DNA from: Synaphobranchus kaupii
Taxonomy: Eukaryota; Chordata; Actinopteri; Anguilliformes; Synaphobranchidae
Length of the DNA stretch: 64,000 nucleotides
NCBI GenBank assembly: GCA_029718625.1
Contig: CM056380.1
Location: forward strand, 40,564,680-40,628,679
Direction of reading: 5' to 3'
Part shown: piece by piece, positions 1 through 38,200 of the stretch
Layout: each line of letters opens with the position of its first letter
How positions within the stretch are numbered: position 1 is the first letter of the stretch
Position numbers and translations under genes: made by a program
Notes under the pieces: generated by a model
What the model saw: only the letters and a program-made list of their open reading frames with translations
Database searches by the model: none
Told to the model about the DNA's origin: nothing

Positions 1-78
1 CACAGATACGAGGGCAAAACACCACACACAGTAGTAAGGAGGAGATCGCCCACAATGCATAAAGGATAAAACAATATG

Positions 79-84
79 GTTTAT
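79..84 (-). terminator. Second candidate poly(A) signal for sec24c
   Basis: Another minus-strand AATAAA, in an AT-rich context near the window edge. It would imply a 3' UTR of about 4.5 kb. Which signal is used cannot be decided from sequence alone. Confidence 0.25.
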
Positions 85-1959
85 TTGCATATTAAAAAGG
101 TACAACCAAAAACAAAAACAAAAAAAAGAGAAAAGGAAAAAAAAGAATTTGTTTTTTAAAAATCAGGCGCATATAAACAATTTGGAAACATTGACATTTT
201 CTTTCGTTTTTTTAGTTTCCACAGAAACTCACTGAAGTGGATTTTAAGATGGGAAAGACCAGCGCAATGAAGAGTGAGCTTTCACACAGAATTGAAAAAA
301 AAGAAAAAAAAAAAGAGTAATTACAGGTACGACCCCTTTCTCCGAAACACGGGGGAGGGGGGGGGCGGCGTGCTGTGTTCCGTGTTCCCGGCCCCCGGAC
401 GCACTGACCTGGCAGCCGCGCACACGCTAGCCGCCACTATCGCACGTACACGCTACAGCGCTGGGTTTCAGCAGAGAGGGGAGAGGATCATGGGGGATGG
501 TGCGAGAATGAGAGAGGGGGGAAAAAAAGCAAGTATCCTACATTAGGCTAACTGAAAGCCTTACTTCTGTGGAATTGTACAGCCCTTTTAAGGCAATGAA
601 GAGCCAGGGGACGGGAAAGGCCGAGGCGGGGAGGCAGGGGGGTGTGAAGCATTCCCCGTCAAGCACTGTGCCATCACTGGGCATTCTCACACAGAGGCTT
701 CAGGTTAGACAGGGCCTCAAACTCAACCAGAACACAGTCATTTTGGGGTGGTGCGCGTGTGTGTGTGCATGTGTGTGTCAGTGACAGGGGGGGGGTCTAG
801 TATTGCTCGTACGTCAGCCTGCATTCCTGATACAATCCCCAGCTGGCTGAGAGGTAGCGCTTTTCTTGGGAGGGGAGGGTGAGAGACCAGATTGTATGAG
901 CAGGTTCGGGTGACGCGAGGAGCGCAACCACCAAACTGGGGCCAGGCGTGAACAGCATTACGCGATTACCTTCGCTGGCGGGTCGCATGGCCATTTCACA
1001 AGGGCGGGAATGGGTACTACAGCTAAACCAGGGGGAAACGTTCCGCCGCTACAACCGGAGGCCCAGAATAGACCCTTCTCCTCAGGTTACGCAGGAATAA
1101 CCCCTCCCCCCACCAACCCCTTCACGAGACAAAATGGGAGGTATGAGAGGTGAACCCCAGCAGACTTCAGGCCTCAGTGCACTAAAGAGCGCCTCCAAAA
1201 AGGAGTGATGAGGGGGAGGAGGAAAGAAAAAAGGAGGTGGGGTTCACATGGGAGAGATACTGGGTGCGTCCCAATATTCTTCACTCCCCACCTCCACTCC
1301 CCGACCTACCACTCCTCTCCTACCCGGAAATATGCAAAACTGCCTGAACGTTTTGAGTACAAGTATTTGCATGTACAGTATCCAATGTACAAGACATTGC
1401 GGTTTGCGTTGAGACATTAATTAATATGTAAGCATTAATACGTAATTAAAATGTAATCAGCGACATTAGATTAAAATGCAAAGATACGTTCCCGGGGCAC
1501 AGAGTAGAGGAGGTGGTAGTGGAGGAGGAAAGGTGGCATTTTTTTTACTATTGGGACGCACCCACTGTGATCATACTGCAGAAACATCTATACAATCAAT
1601 GCAGTCCGGACCAGTACCAACACCAAAAACTAACATCTCCCAACATGCACCTGGGCTGGCTCGTGGCACCAACGGGTCTGTCCTGGATCCCTGATCAGAA
1701 TCTGGTCCGCCTTCGACTGATCACAATGGGATAGACCAAGGTCTCCGGAAGCTTCTATCCTTTCAGCTCATGAGTAACACTCGTAGCCTTGCCACAGTGT
1801 TAGGACTAACCCCAACAGAAGGGGGAAGGGTTCTATGTTTCAGAAGGGGGTGGCGGGGTTTGGGAGGTTCATGTCCCTCAGACACCCCTAGCCTAATTAG
1901 TGTGTGCAGAATCGGGCAGCCTTGCCATTAGCCAGGCCTCAGTTTTAAATAGCAGCGCT

Positions 1960-1965
1960 TTTATT
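1960..1965 (-). terminator. Candidate poly(A) signal for sec24c
   Basis: TTTATT on the plus strand reads AATAAA on the minus strand. It is the first canonical hexamer I found downstream of the sec24c stop codon, about 2.6 kb away. Position alone supports it. Confidence 0.25.
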
Positions 1966-2939
1966 TTTGAGCTCAAAACCAAGAGCAGTGGAGAGGCAGG
2001 TTAGGCTGTGATTAATTTATGAGGAAGCTCTTCCGCAAGTGACTCATTTCAATCTCGGGCAGTTTTACAAACACGTATGTCCCCTAGGCAAACTGAAGCC
2101 TCCCTCTCCGCCCCCGCTAGCTTTAATGCACACAAGGCCGAAGCCGTTAATCTAATGGACCTGAGCAGGGGGGTGGGGGGCAGGGGTAATGTTAGCTTTT
2201 CATTTTTAATTTAATTGAATCACCAGCATAATATAAATTTTTCATATACCAGGAATGAACATTTCTTGATTGAAGAAAAAACTAATTTTTTTTAAAATGG
2301 GCACTGCTCTCCAACATGGGAACCACTCTCCAACACTTTTTCACACAGGCAAAAAAAAAAGTTAATACTTCAAGAGCATCTGGTAACTATCACTAGCGGG
2401 TAGAAACGAGTCTAGTTATTCTTTTCTATTTAATTCTGTTCATTTGCAGCCCAACGGCAGGGAAATGATCAGCAAAAACGAAACAAAGATTACATTCCAA
2501 CATTGACAGGTGTGGGAACTATTACATAAAATGGTAAGAGGTTGTGGAAGGGAAGGGTTAATGGAAACCAGTGTTAAAAAATTCCCAGAAGTTAAGTAAA
2601 GGAATCAGTGTAAAACGGTTCATAAAATTCCCGGTCAGGTCGCTTCGATGTGAAAACACAGATCCGTCCGTTTGTTTTTGTTGGGTGGAAATTCACTGGG
2701 ATTGGCGTTCTGCTTGCACGCTCAGTCTGTTACTCTTGGAAAAGTCTCCTCCATTAGCGGGTGCGTCTCGGAGGAATGGTTCCTTTCCGCGGCCCTCCCT
2801 TTCGTATCAGTGCCGTGCCGAGCCGAGCTGAGCCGTGCCAGTGAACCTTAGCTCACCCCGCCCCGCAGTCCCCAGGAGAGGGTGGAAGGTCAAAAAACAA
2901 AAAAAACTAGTTATGAATCATTTTGTAATTATCTGAATT

Positions 2940-4592
2940 ATTTTAGGAGGCACCTCACCCGATTCAATGCCCAGCCACCCACCCGGCCCCTCCCCCCTCC
3001 CCCCCCAAACCTATAAACACACACCTCCCTTCTTTCAATCAAAAAAATAAAATAACTAAAAACAAAAGACCCTTTACATGTTATGTACAGAGGAGAAAAT
3101 ACACTTCTTTAAATCATCCGTTTTCATTTACAGGGGAAAAAAAACAAAAAAACACACAGAAACAGACAAGTTGGTTCAGACGTGTGAACATGATTGATGA
3201 AGAAAAAAAAAAAAGCACAGACAATCAGGCTCTGTGACAGCGCAAAGCCATTAAATACACTATGAAAAATACAGGGGTTTTTCCATGATTAATATTATAA
3301 TAGTTATTTTTTCTTGCTGAAGTCATTATCATTTTTAACTTTATTAAGAGAATCCAATCTGTACGCAACACCCATGCAGTGTCTTCACAATGGGTCATTC
3401 GGTTCCTTCTCTGTGAAAGCCTCCAAGACGGAGCGAGAGAGAGCAGCACCCCACACTGCACTCTGACCCCATCGGCCCGCTAACAACACCGCCGCCGCCA
3501 TCAGCGACACATCCTCCCCTGACCTGCTGGAGCTCTGCCTCACTCATTCATAATGGACTGGGTTATACGGTTGGTGTGCCCGCATGCACCACCAAGTGGA
3601 GAGGCGGAGAGTAACTGACGCCATTTTGGCCTTCGCGGTCCCTGTCCTTAACAGTCATCCCTACTCCCAACCGCCAACCACAGCATCCCAGAAAGTTTAT
3701 CCCCGGATGGGTCAATGCATAGATTTAATTTAGCGGCTTTTTTGCGGGATGCTGAGGATGCCGTCGTCTAATGGCAAAATTCAAAGGATAAACTTTACCC
3801 AAAGCTTTGCTCAGCCATCGCCCTCAGCCTCATCCATGAAATCAGAACAAAGCCCCTCTCGAACATTTCAAAAATAAAAACATAACACAAATAACAGAGG
3901 ACTATGGGATCGGTGGTAAAAAAATTTGGTGGGACGAGAAAGACTTGTACAGAGCGAGTGAGCAAGCGAGAGAGAAAGAGAGTGCTAGAGACCGCTAGAG
4001 CAGGATATATAAAAATAAATCTCCGCATGTAAAACCAGGATTTCTTATTCTTTTTAAATACATTTTAGTTTTTAGACTGTTTCACACTTCACCCTGGCCA
4101 GGTTTGCTTTTCATGTACAAAACTGACTTCCTTGATCTGCATTTTAGCCAATTTCCCCACCACCCCCATCCCACCCCACCCCACCCCACCCCCCTAGGCA
4201 CGAGGCCTTTCAGTGCCAAAATTTCTGATGGACAGAAAACCTGACCAATCAGAATGGAGGTTTCACAGACGCACGCAAGCACGCACCCAGGTGGCTCACT
4301 CCCCGTCATCAGAACCACAGCCCCTGGGAAACGAGCCCTGGCCCAGAGGCAACTATGACAGTGCAAACAGTCGCCCACCAAATCATAACACTATAGTCTT
4401 CATTCACTTCTTAGGAGAGAATACAGGAGGAGGAAAGAAGGTGAAGGACAGGGGGGAGGGGGTTAAAGGTCATTTCATGTTGTTTATGGTGTCAAATAAA
4501 AGATGGAGCGAGTCTGAGTTGAGGGGGTGGCAGAGGTGTGTGGGGGGCTGGGGAGACAGGGGTCGGTAGGGGGGGGGGCAAACGACCCTCTC
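2940..4592 (-). other. sec24c: Likely sec24c 3' UTR (extent uncertain)
   Basis: Follows the sec24c TAG stop (4593-4595). Read on the minus strand it has the U-rich, ORF-poor texture of a vertebrate 3' UTR, with UGUACAU-type words near 3.08 and 4.10 kb and no splice or coding pattern. No canonical AATAAA lies between 4592 and 2940 on the minus strand, so the transcript probably runs further. Confidence 0.45.
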
Positions 4593-31067
<26,475 letters not shown>

Positions 31068-31086
31068 TCTAAGTTCATCCCTAAAT

Positions 31087-32686
31087 CTGACACAAAAACA
31101 ACATTTACTGTCAAGAATCATACAGAAGAGACACAGAATGCTCCCTATAGTGTTTTTTGTTTGTTTGTTTCCCCATAAAACAAGCTCCATTACTATTTAA
31201 TATTGGAATCAAACTTTGCACGTCGTGGAATCAGGAGATACGTTATGTTCATGCATTGCCAAGGGATCCCAGTTGTGGATATGCATTTTAGGTACACAGA
31301 GCATCATTTTTCTTGTGGTCAACAGATGTCGAATAATCCTAGTGCCATTCCTTTTTTTTTTTTTTGCAAAAGCGTGGCGAACTAGTGCGGTATTTGAAGT
31401 GTGATCCAAGGCCCATGATGTACATTCAAAAGGGCAGTGATTCAAATACGGTGAGTCAATCTCACTACGCCAAAGAACAAGTTTCAATTTTTGTGCAATT
31501 GGAATGACAAGACAAGATGATAACTGACATCTTGTCTATTTAATAGACAAGATGACAGTAACCAAGGAATGACTACTCTGGTCACACTGAGCTGCTAAAT
31601 AAACATCTTCCTGAGTTTACTTGAGTTCACAAGAGCCCATTACCTTGTCCACTACCAATGGCCAAAACAGAGGAGGCCAATTCAATAATTATCAACATAA
31701 GGAAATAACTCTAGAGCTGTGTAGTGTTATACAGAGAGGCTTTTTTTTTTAGAGACAAGTCAACTTCAAGTTTAAATGCGAAGTTTGGGAACCTGTCCAC
31801 TAAGAACATTAAAACTACTTACGATAGCATGTGTAGCTAGCTATACTAGACTGTGTTCGCCATTTAACTGGCCATGTCAACATGGATATTATATGTGAAC
31901 ATCATCTACTTGATGTTCATATTGATTATTGTGTTAGTAATGTCGACGTTGTTCCCACCACCAAGCTAACGTTAGCTAGCTACGAATACATAAAACTAAA
32001 TGTAACGTCGTTACCCAGCTAACTATAGCTAACTTAGCCGGTTAAATGAACGCTAGGCTTGCCATTGGATAGGCCTGTCGAATCCATCCTTCCTATGTTT
32101 TTTTAAAAGAGACCTTCATTAACATGTGTGAGCTTTCAAAAGAAAAAGACCGAGCTAATGTTAAGCAGCTATTTAGGTAACTTAAAGTTGTAGCCATGTA
32201 GCTTGGCTACCTTACGTCAGCTAAACATTAGCCTGCTGGCTAGCCGAATAAACAGCTGCGCTGAGTAATACCCTACCTTAGCCAGCTGTTAATAGCTAGC
32301 TAGCGAAGTTAGCTATGTTAGCAAGAACATGACAAACTCATTTTCAAACATCGGCTAGCCAGCTAAGCTAACACACTGTGCTAAGAGGACAAGGGTCAGA
32401 TAACTTATTAACAAACATGACACTGCGCTGATCTAAACTGTGTTTTTGGCTAGCCATTTGCTCACATTTAAATTAAGGATGATATCATAGCTAGCGAGAC
32501 ATTGTAATTTGGCGGAAATGCGCAAATTCCTCCCCTTGTTCTGACCGGGGCCTACACGCCGGGTTGAACCGTGACACACGGGGAAACTGGAACAGGCGAG
32601 ACAGCGGGCTTCTGCTCTTCCAAGCTAACTATGCTATGCTAGCTATAATTTTCTGGGAATTTGGCCAGAAGCTCTTCCGCACCCAC
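31087..32686 (-). other. sec24c intron 1, no recognised gene
   Basis: Bounded by the acceptor TTTTGTGTCAG upstream of coding exon 2 and the proposed exon 1 donor. It is rich in GCTA/GTTA words, as is common in fish introns, and contains a perfect 13-bp inverted repeat around one base at 31528-31554. No coding potential or clear transposon was recognised. Confidence 0.4.
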
Positions 32687-32945
32687 CTCCGACAGGGTTA
32701 AATGGCGTGTTGAGCGAGTCCAGCGGACAGCTGTCCCCAGTCGTCGCCCTCGGTTCAATTCGCCCGTGGCCCCTCGTCTAGCTTTCTCGCCGTACTTTCG
32801 GACCTTTGGTTCCAGAGTGAAATTTCCACTAATCCCTTCCCTTCTCCGTCTCCACCTCGGATGTCGGGAATACATACGCCGGAAGTTTAGCCTGTGTGTG
32901 CCACGTCTGCACCCGGATGCTGCGCCGGCGCACCCGCGCATTGAT
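32687..32945 (-). other. sec24c: Probable non-coding exon 1 of sec24c in a CpG-rich promoter region
   Basis: Coding exon 2 continues upstream of the ATG as a short 5' UTR (31068-31086) and ends at a good acceptor, so a non-coding first exon is expected further upstream. Minus-strand sequence at 32687 offers the donor CGGAG|GTGGGT, preceded by a CpG-dense stretch up to about 32945. The transcription start is not visible as a motif, so the upper limit is an estimate. The next 1.6 kb (31087-32686) would be intron 1. Confidence 0.5.
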
Positions 32946-35270
32946 CTGAGCTACACAGCTCGCGAGCTAATCAAAGACCCACAGTGTGGTGTCAAAGAAG
33001 TGTGGCAGTTGTAATGTAGTCAGCTATTTGTTGAGACTGCAGAGTAGTATATTTTTGAGTTACTACAGGCTTTGCTTATTAGTGCTGATCTATTCACCGA
33101 TCCAGAACAGTCTGGTGAACAGCAAGGCTTGCTTTACTTTAATGCATTATTTCTACTTCCTCACATGAAATAAGAAAAATACTGTATTAAAAAGCTCCCA
33201 GAATTTTCATTTGAAACCAAAATGTCCAAAGCAGAACACATAGACAAGGGTCTAGTCATTTAGTTACCACATATGCAGTAGTGATGGGCATTCCGGCTCT
33301 TTTCAGTGAGTCAGATCATTTGGCTCAGCTCACCAATAAGAGCCGGCTCTTTCGGCTCCCAAACGGCTCTTCATTCAGTAGCATTTCCAGTTTTTCAAAA
33401 TCGGCCAAAGTTAGCGATATTTTGACCTATGATTGGTGTTTGTGCATCACATAAATTGTTCAAAGGAATCTTACTCTACCTTCTAATTACCAAAATAACA
33501 TTATTTTGCATTTTGTTTGTTAGAAAATGTAATTATTTAAATAAATGTAAAAACAGTAAGATGCTATTACACATGTGCATTGAAAGTAGGGCATTTTTAT
33601 GTCTTGAAATAAATTGCACAATAAACAGTGTGTAGTTGAACATTTCAAAACAAAAGAGACACTCATAAAATAGAACATAATATTGCGTCATAAGAAAGAA
33701 AAATAAATAAATGCATAAAAAATAAATGTGCAAAACTGCAGCATCAGAACAATTAAACTGACCAACAATGAAACTGGTTTTTAAATTATTATTAATGTTA
33801 TTTTCTTATAGTGGTTTTATTCATTTTTGGCCTAAAAAATTATTCTCTGTGATTACAGATGGAACTTGAAGAGAAAAAACGAATAAAAGTTCCACCAGGA
33901 CCACAAGCACTTGTCTTGTGTTCATTTACAAAACAAATCGGCTCTTCAGATATGCGAGTCGGCTCCTAACGTTCACCTAAAAGAGCCGGCTCAAAGAGCC
34001 GACTCGTTCGCGAACGACACACCACTAATATGCAGAGGGTGCCCAAGGTGGACATGATAACTGACTTCACAGAAATTTATGTCAGGGCCATTCTTGCAGT
34101 GAGTTTGCCCTGGCAGATATGAAAATTACAAGATATGAAGATACTATTACTGAAACAAAAGTTTTGTTAATTTGTGGTTTCCTTGCCAATGAATGTAGAT
34201 GGTAAATTGTAGATCAAAGACATGCTTGTTCCAGTCAAAAAGTACAATTGAAATGAGCACATTTTACATGAGTGAGTATTCATCAGTACCCTATTTGACC
34301 CTCACTTTGGCTTAAGTAAATATCTCTTGAATTTCCTGTTTTTTTGAGCGAGTTCATGTGTCTGAACATCGATATCTAAGGGGGGCTATTCAGCAGATGG
34401 GTTGGGTGCCAGGGCGCCCTGGTCTACTCTCCAATTATTGGAGCCGGGATAGAGGTAACATAAGCAGGAATGCAAAGGAGTTCCAATGTTTCATTCCACA
34501 ACCAGAACATCTGAGCAAGAGATTGTGGGTAAAATCAGGCCAGTTGTTACTTAGCCAGTGGGATGTTGTGATCCATCACTGCTTGGTAAGAAACACGTGT
34601 TGTAAACATATTTAAAGTCATGAAATTGCTTCTTCTCCAGAATATTGTGGTTTACACTGTTCATTCATATTACACATGATAGTATTTTGTGACAATTTCA
34701 GGTAGATTCGTTTTGTCCCATTTATTCACTCCCAGAGTAAATCATATATGATGATCAGCCATGTTCTTCCTGTTGATCTGATTCTGCAGTCCTTCTCACT
34801 TGCTACCTGTACCTCATACTTTGTATGTATGTGGCACAGTCCACTTAAATCATAATCCTAAAATAGTGTCCCCGATGTTGCACAGCCCCCCTGGTTTTTG
34901 GATAGACTATCAGCATCCCTTGGCAGAGCAGAGGCCAGATTGACAGGACAAGTGTGTGGCGAGGGCTTGGATCCTCCCCCTGAAAGCACAGAATTCCACA
35001 GTGTAAGCAACCGCAACGGTCTGCGCCCCTCACTATTTTAAGTCTCAGTGCCTGCTCCTCAGCAGTGCCCCAGTCCGGCCAGGTGTGTGTGCCACTGTGC
35101 GCGTGTGTGTGTGCTTGTGTGTGTCCACCCAGGCTGGGCTGGATTTTTTTGCTGGGAAAAAAAGCTAGCGAGCCTTCACCGAGGGGGCCCGCATCAAACA
35201 TGGCGCAAAACTACTGAGGGCCTGACTAAAGACAGACCAAACGGACGGACAGACAGACACAGCGAGAGCC
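32946..35270. other. Divergent intergenic region between sec24c and synpo2l
   Basis: The 5' ends of the two genes face each other across about 2.3 kb. The sec24c side is CpG-rich. A hAT-like element occupies 33279-34027. Upstream of synpo2l there is an imperfect CArG-like site (CCTAAAATAG, 34857-34866) and several E-boxes, but no clear TATA box. Motif matches of this kind are weak evidence for regulation. Confidence 0.5.
33279..34027. mobile_element. hAT-like non-autonomous element in the divergent intergenic region
   Basis: Ends TAGTGATGGG and CACACCACTA, subterminal AAGAGCCGGCTC and CGGCTCTT repeats in both orientations, and an exact 8-bp direct repeat ATATGCAG on both sides (33271-33278, 34028-34035). 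No transposase seen. Subterminal repeats of this kind are typical of hAT transposase binding regions. Confidence 0.8.
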
Positions 35271-38200
35271 ATGGTTGTGGAGGAGGTTTTGATCACACTG
35301 TCCGGAGGAGCGCCGTGGGGTTTTCGGCTACAGGGGGGAGCCGAACACAAGAAGCCACTACAGGTTGCCAAGGTAAGGGTATGAGACCGTCGTCGGAGCA
35401 AGCGGAGGCCGTGGGCTGTGGGCTCGTGGTGTCAAATACCCAAAGTTCAGACTTGTTTAGATTTAATGACGGGCTTGTCTTCAGTATTTTCCCCACATGT
35501 TCTAGATCCATTCTGGGTTTCATTCTCCTTTATCAGTATTAGAATGCTCTCATAGTGTTTCTAAAGTGTTTTCAATGGATGTCCGTTTCCTGGGGGGGAT
35601 AGAAGTGGGCCATAATATACTGATGAGTCATCTGCCCTTGGATGTGATCCTCAAATGAAGTCCGTGGAGAGATACATGAAGCCATGAACTATAAGCTTCC
35701 AGCGACTGTAGGAAAGGACAAAGCTTATTAAAATCATGTGTGACATGGTACACAGTCTCTGCATTCGCGCCTTAATATATCCATGTGTAAAATCTCAAGC
35801 TGCAGATGAGGATTAGCTGAGGTATGGCAGCCATGACATAACCGAGAATCTTCTGAAGTGTTAAATTTGAAATTAGTTCAGAAGTTATAATATGTACCTA
35901 TTATTCAGAGTGGATTACTCCCATGGTCAGGTCTCTTTCTTTCCCGAGTCAGGGCAGAATGGCTGCAGGAATTGCAGAGTCCAGGTCTGGAATGATGTGG
36001 ATCATGTGTGACTTCTGATTCATCCCTGTTCTTTCGCAAATTCTTTGGTGCTGGGATCATTTCACCTCATTTACGTGCTGATTTGAGATGTGGGACGAGA
36101 CATTTCACAAACCATATTTTGTTATTATTTATTTATTTCGAGATTGACATTCCTAATTGTTTTTTAAATTAAATTTAGGGCTATTGGTCACTGTCAGTTT
36201 AGTTTATGAATGCTAAACATATATAGTGCAGTGTAACTGAATAACTGTCAGCTATAACCATGTGAGTACGTCCTTGCAGAGAAAAAAAAAAATCCCAAGA
36301 TAGCACACAGTATGTTACAGTATATAAATAGTTAATTAATCCAAATATCATTTTTCTGTGATGAGTCACATATTTGGTTTGTTTTGTTCATAATATTGGC
36401 TCAGCTGGGAATTAAAACAACAAACAGATGAGGTCCAATTAAGGAGATTCCAATGTTGGCTTCTCTATAGAGTGTTTTGTCAGGTGTCATAGCAGAAATA
36501 ACGTACAGCTTTTCCCATTGCCAAAATATTTTACAAATTTTACTCTATGTCTCTGCAAGAAGGCATCCCATTCAGGGGTCGATTAGTATTGTGTGTGCAG
36601 TACACATGCACACAGAGAAATCGCATTTGTAGAGTGTTGACGATGCAAAATGTGTTTTCTGTGCTTTGATCCAGGGACTATTCTGGTTGTCTGAGACTGA
36701 CGTTGCCTTGCTGGATGGGGTTTCAATAAGGTCAAGAAAAGGTTTTGTTTCAGTCCAGTGTTCAGAAATTGTCCCCCGGGAATATTTGTTTTTACCATCT
36801 AGCTGATAAACAGAGCAACCAATGTTTTTGTTTATTTTAGCCAACCTTAAAAGAGAAGAGACCACCTCCTAGTTTATAGGTCATTCCATTCCATTCTTGG
36901 GAAGGGGGGTGAGTGGGGTTCTCTGTCAAGCTTGGCTCTTAAATGAGCTATTCTGAAATTGCAGACCCTCGTACAGACTGTCAAACAGGACACTTAATAA
37001 TCACGACTCCACAGGGCCTATCCTGTTCGATTCTGAACCACCTACCACCTACCTCTCTGCCTCAGCACATTCCCAACTGAACTAGACTCGGAGGATCCCA
37101 GCATTCCGGAATGGTCCTTTGGATTCAATCTAGAGCTGAGCTGAATAATGTTAAAGGCAGGCGTGGTTGATATGTGCAAAAATGATAGGTCCAGATATTA
37201 TATTTCCAGGCTGTTATGACAACAGGTGTATATAGAAACATTGTTGTTTTCTTTCTTTGTATCCTTATATGTGCCAGATAATAAATTCGGGTGACTGAGA
37301 TCTCAAGCTTAACAATCAAAAATAAGCATTTAAAAAGCAAACTTTACTCCATGTAGCTTCACAACAACTACGTATGTGCAAGAAGAGCAAAATCTATCAA
37401 AATAAAAAATAGAAAAAAGCAGATTAGCAGGGGATGAAGAAGCTCATCCCATTCATGAGTGAGTTACATGCAAACTAATGCTGCCAGCTCTTGAGATACT
37501 TGACCTGAGTATTGTCTCAATATGCACAGCATTCCTAAACATGTTTGGTGTGTATCATTAAAGTGGTATTAAATTGAACGTGGTATAAACAATACGCTAC
37601 TTGTCCCTGGTTCAGGAAATTACGGGAGCACAGGCTAATCTGGTTCTCTCCTTTATGGAATAGAATGTATGATTAAACCAGATTGTCTCTATCACTCCCA
37701 GTGGTATGACTATGAGTTCATCTATTGGGGCAAACCGTTTGTCTTGCTATATGTATGTAGTGGGAAGGGTATGTGATTCAAAGAACCTTGTCAGTGTGAC
37801 AGTTGTGGGCGTATCTTAGCAGGCCCACAGTGTTCCTGCAGTTGGAATTTCATCTGTATTGAAATAGCTGGAGGAGTGCAAGGTGACTGGCTCTTAAATG
37901 TCCCTCCTCAATCAGGGTCCATACGGCCAGTAATCGTAACGGGATTAGTTTTACTGCCGGCCAGTGAAAAAGATTGAGTAAAATTCAAACTCGGTATAAA
38001 CACACCTATACTGTCTACCTGTGTGACTTGAGAAATAGGCATCTGCCGTGTCATACAGTGAATCCCTGGTTTTAGCACGGAAATACTTCAGAGTTTTCTT
38101 TCGGTGAAGGCAGGAGGACATCCTATTTTCATGGGGGTGACAGGGAGACTATGGCAGGGTCACCTCAGAGACGGAAGGGGGGCAGGGTGGGGGGGATGGA

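Larger units (their letters stand above)
1..2939. other. sec24c 3' flank or distal 3' UTR, no gene recognised
   Basis: Contains A-rich stretches (about 110-310), short TG runs near 750-780, and purine- or G-rich patches. The open frames here are short, without splice-site-bounded or family-like content, so none is called as a gene. The region may be transcribed as distal 3' UTR of sec24c. Confidence 0.4.

Noticed and set aside
31528..31554. Perfect 13-bp inverted repeat with one-base centre
   Set aside because: Too short and isolated, with no flanking duplication or terminator context; may be chance.
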